Assembly: GCF_027594825.1 (NCBI RefSeq)
Contig: NZ_CP088930.1
Span: forward strand, 1,116,001-1,180,000
Source of the DNA: Serratia liquefaciens
GTDB taxonomy: Bacteria; Pseudomonadota; Gammaproteobacteria; Enterobacterales; Enterobacteriaceae
Length of the DNA stretch: 64,000 nt
Reading direction: 5' to 3'
Each line of letters starts with the position of its first letter. Within the stretch, counting starts at the first letter, position 1. This document shows, piece by piece, positions 12,426-22,043 of the stretch. A program made the position numbers and the translations under genes. The notes beneath the pieces were generated by a model, which was not told the DNA's origin, made no database searches, and saw only the letters and a program-made list of their open reading frames with translations.

Positions 12426-13112
12426 ATGTCAGCTATCTACGATTGGTCCGTACTGGCACTTCGCCGTATTTACGATCGCCGCATCAGCGGCGCGCCGGTC
12501 CTCGACAGCACCCGGCTGTTTCCCGATGCTCAACGTTTTACCGCTCACTGGCGGCAGATACGCGAGGAGGCGCTGACCGTCGGGCAAGATCTGCGTAATA
12601 TTCCACGATTTCACGAGATCATGAGCGAACAGGCGTCGATCTCCGCCAATGACGCTCGCGACTGGCGCATGTTTATCATGCAGGCCTACGGCCAACCGAT
12701 AGCGCGTAATCTCGCCCGCTGCCCGCAGCTTGCGGAGCTGATCGCCTCTTCCCCGGATGTGCTTTCAGCCTCATTGTCGTTCCTGGCGCCCGGCAAACAG
12801 GTGCCCGCGCACCGTGGTCCGTTCCGTGGCATTCTGCGCGGCTATCTGGTGCTGTCGATGCCCAAACGTGCCGACGGCGCGCCTGCCGCCGTGTTGAAGG
12901 TAGACGGGCAGGAATACCGGCTGAACGACGGGGAATTTATGCTGTGGGACGACACCTTCGAACACGAAGTGTGGAACGACAGCGACCAGGTGCGCACCGT
13001 GCTGTTGCTGGACATCCGCCGCCGCGATTTACCCCGCGGCCTGCGGATCTTGTCCAGCGGCATTATCGCCCTGGTACGGCTGAACGTGCGCCTGATCCAG
13101 CGCCAGTTCTAG
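12426..13112 (+). CDS. Aspartyl/asparaginyl beta-hydroxylase-fold dioxygenase
   Basis: 228-residue protein with the aspartyl/asparaginyl beta-hydroxylase domain (PF05118 type): Fe(II) ligands His129 in AHRGPFRG and His180 in TFEHEVWN, and 2-oxoglutarate-binding Arg190 following. Related bacterial proteins hydroxylate lipid A chains (LpxO) or amino acids; LpxO-like proteins have a hydrophobic N-terminus and basic C-terminus similar to this one, but the substrate is not proven. It has AGG six bases before its ATG, starts 47 bases after lacI, and overlaps the 3' end of livF by four bases on the opposite strand, with no terminator visible between. Confidence 0.8.
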   Translation: MSAIYDWSVLALRRIYDRRISGAPVLDSTRLFPDAQRFTAHWRQIREEALTVGQDLRNIPRFHEIMSEQASISANDARDWRMFIMQAYGQPIARNLARCPQLAELIASSPDVLSASLSFLAPGKQVPAHRGPFRGILRGYLVLSMPKRADGAPAAVLKVDGQEYRLNDGEFMLWDDTFEHEVWNDSDQVRTVLLLDIRRRDLPRGLRILSSGIIALVRLNVRLIQRQF

Positions 13113-13821
13113 GCGCCGCCCAGATAAGCCTTCCTCACCTCCTGATTGCTTAGCAGCTCCGCGCCGCTACCGGTCAGGCGAATTTGGCCGTTGACCATCA
13201 CATAGCCGCGGTCGGACAGCTTGAGCGCGTGGTTGGCGTTCTGCTCCACCAGGAACAGCGTCATGCCGTCCTGGGTCAATTCGCGCAGAATGCTGAAGAT
13301 CTGTTTGACGATAATCGGCGCCAGCCCCAGGCTCGGCTCATCCAGCAGCAACAGCTTCGGCCGGCTCATCAAGGCCCGGGCAATCGCCAACATCTGCTGT
13401 TCGCCGCCGGACATGGTCATCGCCCGCTGGTTGCGCCGCTCCTTCAGGCGTGGAAACAGTTCGAACATGCGCAGCAAATCCTCATCCACATAGCGATTAC
13501 CGACGGTGATGGTGCCCATCAGCAGGTTTTCCTCCACGCTCATGTCCGGAAAGATCCGCCGTCCTTCCGGTGCCTGAGCTATGCCGCTGCTGGCAACGTA
13601 ATGGGTAGAACGCTGGCTGATGTCCTCTCCGCGAAACAAAATCTGCCCGCCGCTGATGCGCGGTTGGCCGAAGATCGACATCAGCAGCGTGGACTTGCCC
13701 GCGCCGTTGGCGCCAATCAGCGCCACCGTTTCCCCTTCATTCACCTGCAACGAAACCTGCTGCAACGCCTGGATCGGGCCGTAAAACACGTCCACATTGC
13801 GAAATTCCAACATCACATTGC

Positions 13822-13825
<4 letters not shown>
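13109..13825 (-). CDS. livF: Branched-chain amino acid ABC transporter ATPase LivF
   Basis: 238-residue ABC ATPase: Walker A GANGAGKST, Q-loop, signature TMSGGEQQM, Walker B LLLLDEPSLGL, and His switch. The length and ASSGIAQAPEGRRIF segment identify the LivF type. It powers the importer with LivG at the inner membrane. Last gene of the operon; its start overlaps the livG stop by four bases (ATGA). Confidence 0.95.
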
Positions 13826-14693
<868 letters not shown>

Positions 14694-14697
<4 letters not shown>

Positions 14698-15980
14698 GGC
14701 GCCACCCCCTTGCGCGGCGCAAAGCTGGTTCGGCTGATCCGCACCAGCCCACGCGGTCGCCAAATCATCATCGCCACCATCAGCACGCCAAACAACAGCA
14801 CGCGGTACTCGGCGAAGCTGCGCAACAGTTCCGGTGCCACCGTGAGCACGAACGCCGCCAGCACCACGCCAATGGTCGATCCCATCCCGCCCAGCACCAC
14901 GATCGCCAGGATCAACGCCGATTCGAAGAAGGTAAACGAGGTGGGGTTGACGAACCCCTGATAGGTGGCGAAAAACACCCCGGCCAGCCCGGCGGTGGAC
15001 GCGCCCATCATAAAGGCCGACAGCTTGACCAACACGTGGTTTAAGCCGAGCGAACGACAGGCGATTTCATCCTCACGCAGGGCCTCCCAGGCGCGGCCGA
15101 TCGGCATGCGCGTCAACCGGTGCTTGATGTACAGCACCAGCAGCACCACCAGGAACAGCACCGCATAGATAAAGATAAATTTCAGGTTAGGGTTGTAAGT
15201 GATGCCGAGGAACTCGTGGATTGGCACGCCGCCGTCCTTCGCTCGTCGGCCAAACTCCAGGCCAAAGATCGTCGGTGCCGGTACCGAGACGCCGTTCGGC
15301 CCGCCGGTCAGCGACATCCAGTTGTTGAGCACCAGCCGGATGATCTCGCCAAACCCCAGCGTGACGATCGCCAGATAGTCACCGTGCATACGCAACACCG
15401 GGAACCCCAGCAGCGCGCCGGCCAGTGCCGCCATCAGCGCCCCCAAGGGCAGCATCGCCCAGAAGCCGAGGCCGAGATACTGGTAGCCCAGCGCCAATCC
15501 ATAGGCACCAATGGCGTAGAACGCCACATAGCCCAGATCGAGCAGCCCGGCCAGCCCGACAACGATGTTCAAACCCAGCCCGAGCAGCACGTAAATCAGC
15601 CCCAGTATCGCCACCGTCAGCAGGTATTTGGTGGCGACAAACGGAAACAGCAGTGCGATAACCGCCATTAACGGAATAATCCACCGCAGGCTGGTCTTGG
15701 CGCCGATCGGCCGGACATACACCCCGTCGTTACCGCCGTCAAAGCGCGTCAGCAATTTACGGCCCGGTGCGGTTTGCAGAAACAGACTCAGTAACAGCCG
15801 CCCGGCCATCACCACCGCGATAATCCACACCAGCCGGTGCGGCTCGAAGTTAAAACTGTAGCCGTTCAGAACGATGCCGACGATCGGCCCGAACACGATC
15901 AGGGCAATCAGCCCGGCCAATACGGCGTCCAGCAGGCTGCGCTTAATGTTCAGCCCCGGGTGAACCTCAGAGTGCGACAT
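14694..15980 (-). CDS. livM: Branched-chain amino acid ABC transporter permease LivM
   Basis: 428-residue inner-membrane permease with about ten hydrophobic segments, matching LivM length. The GLGLNIVVGLAGLLDLGYVAFYAIGA-type region and the EAA-like loop (GRAWEALREDEIACRSLG) are clear. Start placed at 15980 (MSHSEV) with AGGGG ten bases upstream, rather than the frame from 15995. It forms the membrane channel with LivH. Confidence 0.94.
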
Positions 15981-15991
15981 AAGTTTTCCCC

Positions 15992-16906
15992 TCAAACCTT
16001 AGCGACCATTGGCCGTCCGAGCAGGCCCTGAGGGCGGAAAATCAGGATCACCACCAGTAAACCGAAGGAGAATACGTCCTTGTAATCCGAGTTCACCATG
16101 CCGGCGAACTGCGCCTCCGCCACGCCCAGCAGCAACCCGCCCAGCATCGCGCCGGGCAACGACCCTATCCCGCCCAATACCGCGGCGGTGAAGGCTTTGA
16201 TGCCGATAATAAACCCGACGTAGAAATCGAAGGTGCCGTAGTTCATGGTGATCAACACCCCCGCCAGCCCGGCCATGGCAGCACCGATCACGAACACCAG
16301 GGAAATGACCCTATCGGTGTTGATGCCAAGAATTGACGCCATTTTGCGGTCTTGCTGAGTGGCGCGACAAATGCGCCCCAGCCGGGTGTGTTGAATGATG
16401 TAAGTGAGGATCGCCATGCCCAGCAGCGACGCGAACAGGATAAACACCTTGGTGTAGGTGATTTGAATCACCCCGCCGTCGAAGTTGAGGCGGAACACGC
16501 CATCCAGCAGCGTTGGGATCCCTTGCTGACGCGGCCCTTGGCTGATTTGCGCGTAGTTTTGCAAGATCAGTGACATGCCGATTGCGGAGATCAGCGGGGC
16601 CAGGCGGGTCGAGTTACGCAAGGGTTTGTAGGCGATACGTTCGATCACCCAGCCATACACGCCGGTGATAACGATGGTAAACACCAGCGTACCGAGGATC
16701 AGCAACGGGAACGACTGCAGGCCGAAGAACGACAGCAGCGCCAGCCCGATGGCGCACAGGTAGGCGGAGATCATATACACCTCGCCGTGGGCGAAGTTGA
16801 TCATGCCGATAATGCCGTAAACCATGGTGTAGCCGATGGCGATCAGACCATAAACCGCGCCGAGCGTCAGGCCGTTGATCAATTGTTGCAGAAAGAAAAC
16901 GTCCAT
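15992..16906 (-). CDS. livH: Branched-chain amino acid ABC transporter permease LivH
   Basis: 304-residue permease with eight or so membrane segments. It has the LivH N-terminus (QQLINGLTLGAVYGLIAIGYTMVYG, only part quoted by family memory) and the loop LGRICRATQQDRKMASILGI. The start at 16906 fits family length; the 34-residue longer frame covers the intergenic hairpins and is rejected. Follows livJ after a 150-base gap that holds two repeated palindromes. Confidence 0.93.
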   Translation of the reverse strand: MDVFFLQQLINGLTLGAVYGLIAIGYTMVYGIIGMINFAHGEVYMISAYLCAIGLALLSFFGLQSFPLLILGTLVFTIVITGVYGWVIERIAYKPLRNSTRLAPLISAIGMSLILQNYAQISQGPRQQGIPTLLDGVFRLNFDGGVIQITYTKVFILFASLLGMAILTYIIQHTRLGRICRATQQDRKMASILGINTDRVISLVFVIGAAMAGLAGVLITMNYGTFDFYVGFIIGIKAFTAAVLGGIGSLPGAMLGGLLLGVAEAQFAGMVNSDYKDVFSFGLLVVILIFRPQGLLGRPMVAKV

Positions 16907-16970
16907 AATGAGCAGTCTCGCCTGGTGGGACCGCAAGCAAAAGCAGGCGCGGCCCAAGGGAAGAATCGGC

Positions 16971-16997
16971 GCGGATCCGCAGCACACGCGGATCCGC
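16971..16997 (-). promoter_or_regulatory. Twin palindromes in the livJ-livH spacer
   Basis: GCGGATCCGC occurs twice (16971-16980 and 16988-16997), each copy self-complementary and also able to pair with the other, giving a long stem in RNA. It lies between the binding-protein gene and the permease genes, where mRNA structure often sets the higher level of binding protein relative to membrane components. Confidence 0.55.
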
Positions 16998-17056
16998 TTA
17001 TCAGTCACGCCTATCCACCCCCATACGGGAGGGATAAACCTGAGCCGTGGGGCTGA

Positions 17057-18175
17057 TTAGAGTTGGTGATATTTGCCTTTGTCGTCCCACTGATAAACCA
17101 CGTAATCCGATACCTTCAGGTCGCCTTTCTTATCCCAGGCCTTTTTGCCCATTACGGTATCCACATCATGAGATTTCAGCCATTCGCTGGCCTTGGCGCT
17201 GTCTTTGCCGCCGGTGGCGCTGAAGGCCGCGGCGATCGCCTGAATAGAGGCGTAGGAGTAGAGGGTGTAACCTTCCGGCTCGAAACCGCTGGCGCGGAAT
17301 TTGGCGATCACCGCCTTGCCTTCCGGGATTTGGCGCGGATCGTTACCGAAGGTCATCAGCACACCGTTGGTGTACTGCGGCCCACCGGCAGCGGTCACCA
17401 GCTCTTCGGTCACGATGCAGTCACCGGAGAAGAACTTGGCGGTGACGCCCTGCTCGCGCATCTGACGCACCAATGGCCCGGCCTCCGGATGGCAGCCGCC
17501 AAAATAGACCACGTCGGGTTTGACCGAGGCAATTTTGGTCACCAGCGCGTTAAAGTCTTTCTCACCGCGCGACAGCCCTTCATACAGCACCTCTTTCACG
17601 CCGCGCTTGTTCATTTCTGCCTTGGCAGCATCCGCCAACCCCTGGCCGTAGGTGTCTTTGTCGTGGATCACCGCGATGCGCTTGGCTTTCAGGGTATCCA
17701 GCATGTAGTTGGTGGCGATCACCCCTTGCTGATCGTCACGGCCGCACATGCGGAACATGTTGGTCATGCCGCGCTCGGTGATCTGCGGGTTGGTGGAGCC
17801 GGGGGTGATGGCGATTATGCCGGCTTCGTCATACACCTCGGAGGCCGGCATGGTGGAGGACGAGCAGAAGTGCCCCACCACCGCTGAGACCTTGTCCTGA
17901 TCGACCAGACGGTTGGCGACCGAGACCGCCTGTTTGGGTTCGCAGGCGTCATCCCCCTGCACCAGCTTGATTTTTTCCCCTTTAATCCCGCCGGCGGCGT
18001 TAATATCCGCCGCCGCCTGCGAGGCACCACGCCAGTACTGATCGCCATAGGTCGCATTCGGCCCGGAGAACGGCCCGGCGACGCCGATAACGATATCGGC
18101 CTGAGCATAAAAAGCACAACCTAAACAACCGATAAGCAGAGCAGCGAGCGGACTTTTATTCAATTTCGATGACAT
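17057..18175 (-). CDS. livJ: Branched-chain amino acid ABC transporter binding protein (LivJ/LivK type)
   Basis: 372-residue periplasmic binding protein with a signal peptide (MSSKLNKSP, hydrophobic LAALLIGCLGCAF, cleavage after AQA). The mature part is the type I fold of the Leu/Ile/Val-binding family (VIGVAGPFSGPNATYGDQ; VGHFCSSSTMPASEVYDEAGI; FRMCGRDDQQG). The start at 18175 has GAGGA; the six-residue longer frame is unnecessary. First gene of livJHMGF; the exact amino acid preference cannot be read from sequence. Confidence 0.93.
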   Translation of the reverse strand: MSSKLNKSPLAALLIGCLGCAFYAQADIVIGVAGPFSGPNATYGDQYWRGASQAAADINAAGGIKGEKIKLVQGDDACEPKQAVSVANRLVDQDKVSAVVGHFCSSSTMPASEVYDEAGIIAITPGSTNPQITERGMTNMFRMCGRDDQQGVIATNYMLDTLKAKRIAVIHDKDTYGQGLADAAKAEMNKRGVKEVLYEGLSRGEKDFNALVTKIASVKPDVVYFGGCHPEAGPLVRQMREQGVTAKFFSGDCIVTEELVTAAGGPQYTNGVLMTFGNDPRQIPEGKAVIAKFRASGFEPEGYTLYSYASIQAIAAAFSATGGKDSAKASEWLKSHDVDTVMGKKAWDKKGDLKVSDYVVYQWDDKGKYHQL

Positions 18176-18618
18176 TGTTGTATTCCTCAGCACTGTTTTA
18201 GCGAAACGCCCAGAGGCGTGGAGCAGTCACTTTATGTGTAGACGGGGAAAATAATTTGCGCGAGAGCGCAGTCGCATTACCCGAATTTAAGCAAGCAAAA
18301 ATCCAGCCATTGTGACGGCCAATACATATTTTCTGTTTATTCATCCTACATATCAGAGGGAAAATGCGTGGGGATCACTGCGCTCAGGTGGCTCTGTGGG
18401 GGGCTCTGGCGGCAATTGTGTGAAAAAATTTCTCGGCGATGTTGGCCACATGCAAATTACCCGCGAGATCCTTCGCACCGTAAATGTGCAAAGGCCGGTG
18501 CAACATCACTACAGGGGTTTTACGCTGATAAACCGAGCTGCCAGGGAGGATAAATGCCGAAAAACAACGCAACATGTTCATTCCGACAGCAAACACGCTT
18601 TTTTCGCAGTTTAGTGCT
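18176..18618. other. Spacer between the liv operon and tRNA-Asn
   Basis: About 440 bases without a supported gene. It must contain the liv operon promoter (leftward). A 100-codon frame at 18312-18614 has no ribosome site, signal or family pattern and is not accepted. A short TGCGC-GAGA-GCGCA stem lies near 18256-18269. Confidence 0.6.
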
Positions 18619-18647
18619 TTGACAAAGCCGCACCACCCCGCTATTAT
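18619..18647 (+). promoter_or_regulatory. Promoter of tRNA-Asn
   Basis: TTGACA at 18619-18624, a 17-base spacer, and TATTAT at 18642-18647, followed by a GC-rich discriminator (TCGCCCCG). This is the layout of growth-rate-controlled stable RNA promoters. The tRNA begins 18 bases after the -10 box. Confidence 0.9.
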
Positions 18648-18665
18648 TCGCCCCGTTCACACGAT

Positions 18666-18741
18666 TCCTCTGTAGTTCAGTCGGTAGAACGGCGGACTGT
18701 TAATCCGTATGTCACTGGTTCGAGTCCAGTCAGAGGAGCCA
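18666..18741 (+). tRNA. tRNA-Asn (anticodon GTT)
   Basis: 76-base cloverleaf including encoded CCA. Acceptor stem TCCTCTG pairs with CAGAGGA, discriminator G, and the anticodon loop ACTGTTAATC reads GTT. The T-loop GGTTCGAGTCC is canonical. It is intact. tRNA-Asn genes are the known target of the high-pathogenicity-island type integrases, and an integrase gene begins 161 bases downstream, so the 3' end is the probable attachment site. Confidence 0.98.
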
Positions 18742-18902
18742 AATTCTTGTTTTCATGCCTCTTTGCGAATCTTTATGTGATTTAAATTCAATAAGTTAGC
18801 GTGAAAAATCTTCCCGATGTATTTTTAGTTTTCCCTCCGCATCAGGAGAATTTGGTGGTCAGATTTGGGGTCATATTGGTTCGATGACGGAGTGACCCCC
18901 AA

Positions 18903-20135
18903 ATGTCTCTTAACGACACAAAAATCCGCAGCTTAAAACCATCCGCTAAACCCTTCAAAGTTTCCGATTCTCATGGCCTGTACCTTTTGATCAATCCCGG
19001 CGGTTCACGTCTTTGGTATCTCAAATATCGTATCAACAGAAAAGAATCACGCCTCGGCTTAGGTGCCTACCCTGATGTGTCTTTGGCTGATGCCCGTCTA
19101 CAACGTGACGGCATCCGTAAATTGCTGGCGCAGAATATTAATCCAGCACTACAGCGTTGTGCTGAAAGAGCCACTTCCTCGCCAGAAAAAACCTTCAAGT
19201 ATGTGGGACTAGACTGGCATAAAAGCAACAGAACGTGGTCAGAGAACCATGCTGCCCGTCTGCTTGCCAGTATGAACAATCATATATTCCCCGTGATTGG
19301 ACACCTGCCGATAAGTGAACTTAAACCTCGTCACTTTATCGATCTTCTGAAAGGCATTGAGCAAAAAGGTTTGCTGGAAGTAGCGGCTCGTACTCGACAG
19401 CATATGTGCAACATCATGCGTCATGCCATACATCAGGAGTTGATAGAGAACAATCCGGCAGCAAATCTGGACGGTATAATCGCAGCCCCCGTCAAACATC
19501 ACTACCCAGCCCTTCCGCTGGAGCGATTGCCGGAACTTTGGACTCGAATTGAGAACTACCAACAAGGACGAGAATTAACCCGCCTGGCAGTATCACTTAC
19601 TTTGCACCTGTTCATCCGTTCCAGCGAGCTGCGTTTCGCCCGTTGGTCTGAGATCGATTTCAGAAACAAAATCTGGACCATCCCAGCCACTCGCTAGGCT
19701 ATCCCCGGTGTCCGCTATTCCGGACGTGGCTCGAAAATGCGGAAACCACATATCGTTCCTCTTTCCAGTCAGTCCATTATTATTCTGAAACAGATACGGG
19801 AAATATCCGAGCATCAGGAGCTGATTTTTCCCGGTGATCATAATCCGTATAAACCGATGTGCGAAAACACCGTCAACAAGGCGTTGCGCCTGATGGGATA
19901 TGACACAAAAAATGAAATCTGCGGCCACGGATTTCGGGCAATGGCCTGTAGTGCCCTCATGGAGTCGGGCCTGTGGTCACAGGATGCCGTTGAGCGTCAA
20001 ATGAGCCACCAGGAACGCAATAGCGTTCGAGCTGCCTACATCTATAAGGCGGAATATCTGGAGGCCCGTAAAGCGATGATGCAGTGGTGGTCGGATTATC
20101 TGAATACTTGCAGGGAATCGTATATACCCCCGTAA
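18903..20135 (+). pseudogene. Tyrosine integrase (P4/HPI type) broken by an in-frame TAG
   Basis: A 410-codon frame with one internal TAG at 19695-19697 (codon 265). Before it: the P4-family arm-binding domain (SLNDTKIRSLKPSAKPFKVS), core-binding domain, and the first catalytic arginine region (FIRSSELRFARW). After it, in the same frame: IPGVRYSGRGSKMRKPHIVPL, HGFRAMA (His-x-x-Arg), MSHQERNSVRAAYIY (His and the nucleophile Tyr). The family normally has Glu (GAG) at the stop, so a single G-to-T change explains it. Without suppression the product lacks most of the catalytic site. It lies next to tRNA-Asn and is the expected island integrase. Its last residues appear to derive from a junction with the porin remnant. 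Confidence 0.9.
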
Positions 20136-20725
20136 TTGGTATAAGCGCTGGTGGCCTGAAACTGATCACTTCCCCAGGCTTTATAACACCAGAGCCGACT
20201 GGCGTGCAGAAAGTTATCCTTATCGCCATAATTTACATCCACACCGCGAAACAGAATTGGAGTAATGCGCCAGTCATAATCAGAGACAAACGGCATATCA
20301 ATCCGTTGATCGCCTGCGGTAATACTTAATGCATTATAACGCCAGCGCAGCCAGGCTTCGCCAATATTGGTTTGATTATCCCCAATAGAAGAAATAGTAT
20401 GCGCGTTATCCGGATGGTCGATACCGCGGACAAAAATACCGCTAACTCCGGCGCTAACACCATAATAATCGCCGGTTTCATACTTAATTTAGCCACCATA
20501 ACTTACCGTATCCTGATTACGTGCGGTAACAAAATTCGCATTATGCGTAGAATAGTAGAGCGTGCGAACACTTCCACTAATCTGGCCACAGACTAACGCA
20601 GAAAATAATGTATTCCCTTGCTGTTGTTGATAACGACACATGTCGGCAAACGATAATTCAGACGCAAAGGTACCTGCAGTGAATAGCATCGCTATTCCCG
20701 ATATTATTTTTTCCTGGCATTTCAT
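20096..20725 (-). pseudogene. OprD-family outer-membrane porin, N-terminal remnant with internal stop
   Basis: From the ATG at 20725 (GGGGATAAA upstream) a signal peptide (MKCQEKIISGIAMLFTAGTFA) is followed by beta-strand sequence of the OprD/ChiP-like porin family (VRTLYYSTHNANF, ARNQDTVSYGG). An in-frame TAA at 20489-20491 interrupts it. The same frame continues (IKYETGDYYGVSAGVSGIF, DNQTNIGEAWLRWRYNAL, DYDWRITPILFRGVDVNYGD) to a stop at 20096, about half of a normal porin. The 3' half is missing and the end overlaps the integrase end by 40 bases, marking a deletion junction. Such porins admit small organic molecules, which suits the import genes nearby. Confidence 0.8.
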
Positions 20726-20826
20726 TTTATCCCCGCCGTAGGGAAATTAATTAAATCGTCAACCCGGTTGACGAAACCATCTTGGACCATTCTTTATTTT
20801 TATAATAGTGGCTAACATTACCTGAC

Positions 20827-20852
20827 CTCCCTGAAATAAGGCTTTCAGGGAG
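20827..20852 (-). terminator. Stem-loop downstream of the SsuD-like gene
   Basis: Perfect 10-bp stem CTCCCTGAAA / TTTCAGGGAG with a 6-base loop, 40 bases past the stop of the monooxygenase gene. No T-run directly follows on the minus strand, so it is a probable 3' end or weak terminator of the ABC/monooxygenase operon. Confidence 0.55.
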
Positions 20853-20891
20853 ACCAACACTCTTTTATTATTTAACGCTGAAGAGAAGCAA

Positions 20892-22040
20892 TTACAGCTG
20901 AGCGCGCACGCGCGGTAACACCTCTTCGCCGACTCGTATAGCCTCTTCGAGATGTGGATTGGCGGCAAGAATAAAATTAGAGAAACCAACACGCGCATAA
21001 TCCGCCAGGCGATCAGCCACCTGCTGATAACTACCGACGATACCGATCGTCGGACCGGGGCGTACGAGTCCAAGGCCGGACCATAAATTCGGCCCGATAA
21101 CGTAATCAGCGAAGTTTTCTCCTTTATCCTGACGCAGCGCCGCCTGACGCTGCGCGCCCACCGAATCGCCGCCGCCGACGCTGGTCATGGGGTTGGCCTT
21201 ACGCGGCGCGCTGAAATCGTGGTTATCCCACAGCCGCCGTGCTTCATCCCACGCTTCTTCTTCGGTCTCGCGAGCGAAAATATCTACCCGCAGACCGTAT
21301 TTCAGCTGGCGCCCCTGCTCATCCGCCATCCGGTTCAGACGTTGTATCATCGCCTGCATTTGCGCCAGTGGTTCCAGCCACATAAGATAGAAATCGGCAT
21401 GGCGCGCGGCCACTGCTAAAGCCGGCTCGGAGGAACCGGAGAAGTAAACTCCCGGCTTACGGGTATGCAACAGCGGTGCGGCTAACCCTCCCCCCTCCAC
21501 CTGATAGCGTTCGCCATGATGATCGAACGGTTGCCCTTGCCATAAACCTTCGATGACCTCCAGCCACTCCCCCGTCCGCCCGTAGCGCTCGTCATGCGGT
21601 AAAAAATCGCCGTAGGCGCACTGTGCCGGGGCGCTACCGCCGGTTATCACGTTCCATTCCAGCCGGTTGCCGCTGATGCGTTGCAGCGTCGCGCTCATCT
21701 TCGCCGCATAGGCTGGAGTGATAAAACCGGGCTGAAACGCGGTCATAAAACGTAAGGTGCGCGTTTCCCTCGCCAGCGCCGCGGCAATCATGAGAGGTTC
21801 GTCGCTGGGCAGGGAGGTCGGCACCAGCGCGCCGTCAAAACCGGCGACCTCGCAGGCTTTCGCCACCATTGCCATATAGTCGATATAGCCCCAGGCGCTG
21901 GTGGAGGCCCCACCGCCGCCCGGGGCGATGGAGTGGGACGTTGTGGGCTTCCAGTCGCCGCGGTTCCAGGCTTTTGACGACACGGAGCGGCCATCGCCGT
22001 GCGTGGGAATACGCCAGAAAAATTCAATCGGCTGCCCCAT
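20892..22040 (-). CDS. SsuD-like FMNH2-dependent monooxygenase
   Basis: 382-residue luciferase-like monooxygenase, close in length to alkanesulfonate monooxygenase SsuD (381). Family segments: FFWRIPTHGDGR near the N-terminus, FNRLEWN-type strand as RLEWNVITGG, LGLVRPGPT and NPHLEEAIRVGEEVLP. Compared from memory with E. coli SsuD, the two arginines (of LR and LVR) and the last His (PHLEE) are kept, but the Cys54 position reads Ser (VPTSLPSDE) and His228 reads Asp (GLRVDIF). So it is an SsuD relative that may desulfonate or oxidise a different substrate. It needs a reduced-flavin supplier (SsuE type), not seen in the window. Last gene of the operon 25559-20892, starting three bases after the previous gene. 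Confidence 0.85.
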   Translation of the reverse strand: MGQPIEFFWRIPTHGDGRSVSSKAWNRGDWKPTTSHSIAPGGGGASTSAWGYIDYMAMVAKACEVAGFDGALVPTSLPSDEPLMIAAALARETRTLRFMTAFQPGFITPAYAAKMSATLQRISGNRLEWNVITGGSAPAQCAYGDFLPHDERYGRTGEWLEVIEGLWQGQPFDHHGERYQVEGGGLAAPLLHTRKPGVYFSGSSEPALAVAARHADFYLMWLEPLAQMQAMIQRLNRMADEQGRQLKYGLRVDIFARETEEEAWDEARRLWDNHDFSAPRKANPMTSVGGGDSVGAQRQAALRQDKGENFADYVIGPNLWSGLGLVRPGPTIGIVGSYQQVADRLADYARVGFSNFILAANPHLEEAIRVGEEVLPRVRAQL

Positions 22041-22043
22041 CAG

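Noticed and set aside
18312..18614. 100-codon frame before tRNA-Asn
   Set aside because: No ribosome site or recognisable family; it runs across the tRNA promoter region.
19695..19697. TAG in the integrase as pyrrolysine or programmed read-through codon
   Set aside because: No pyrrolysine genes or read-through context are seen; Glu-to-amber by one base is the simpler reading.
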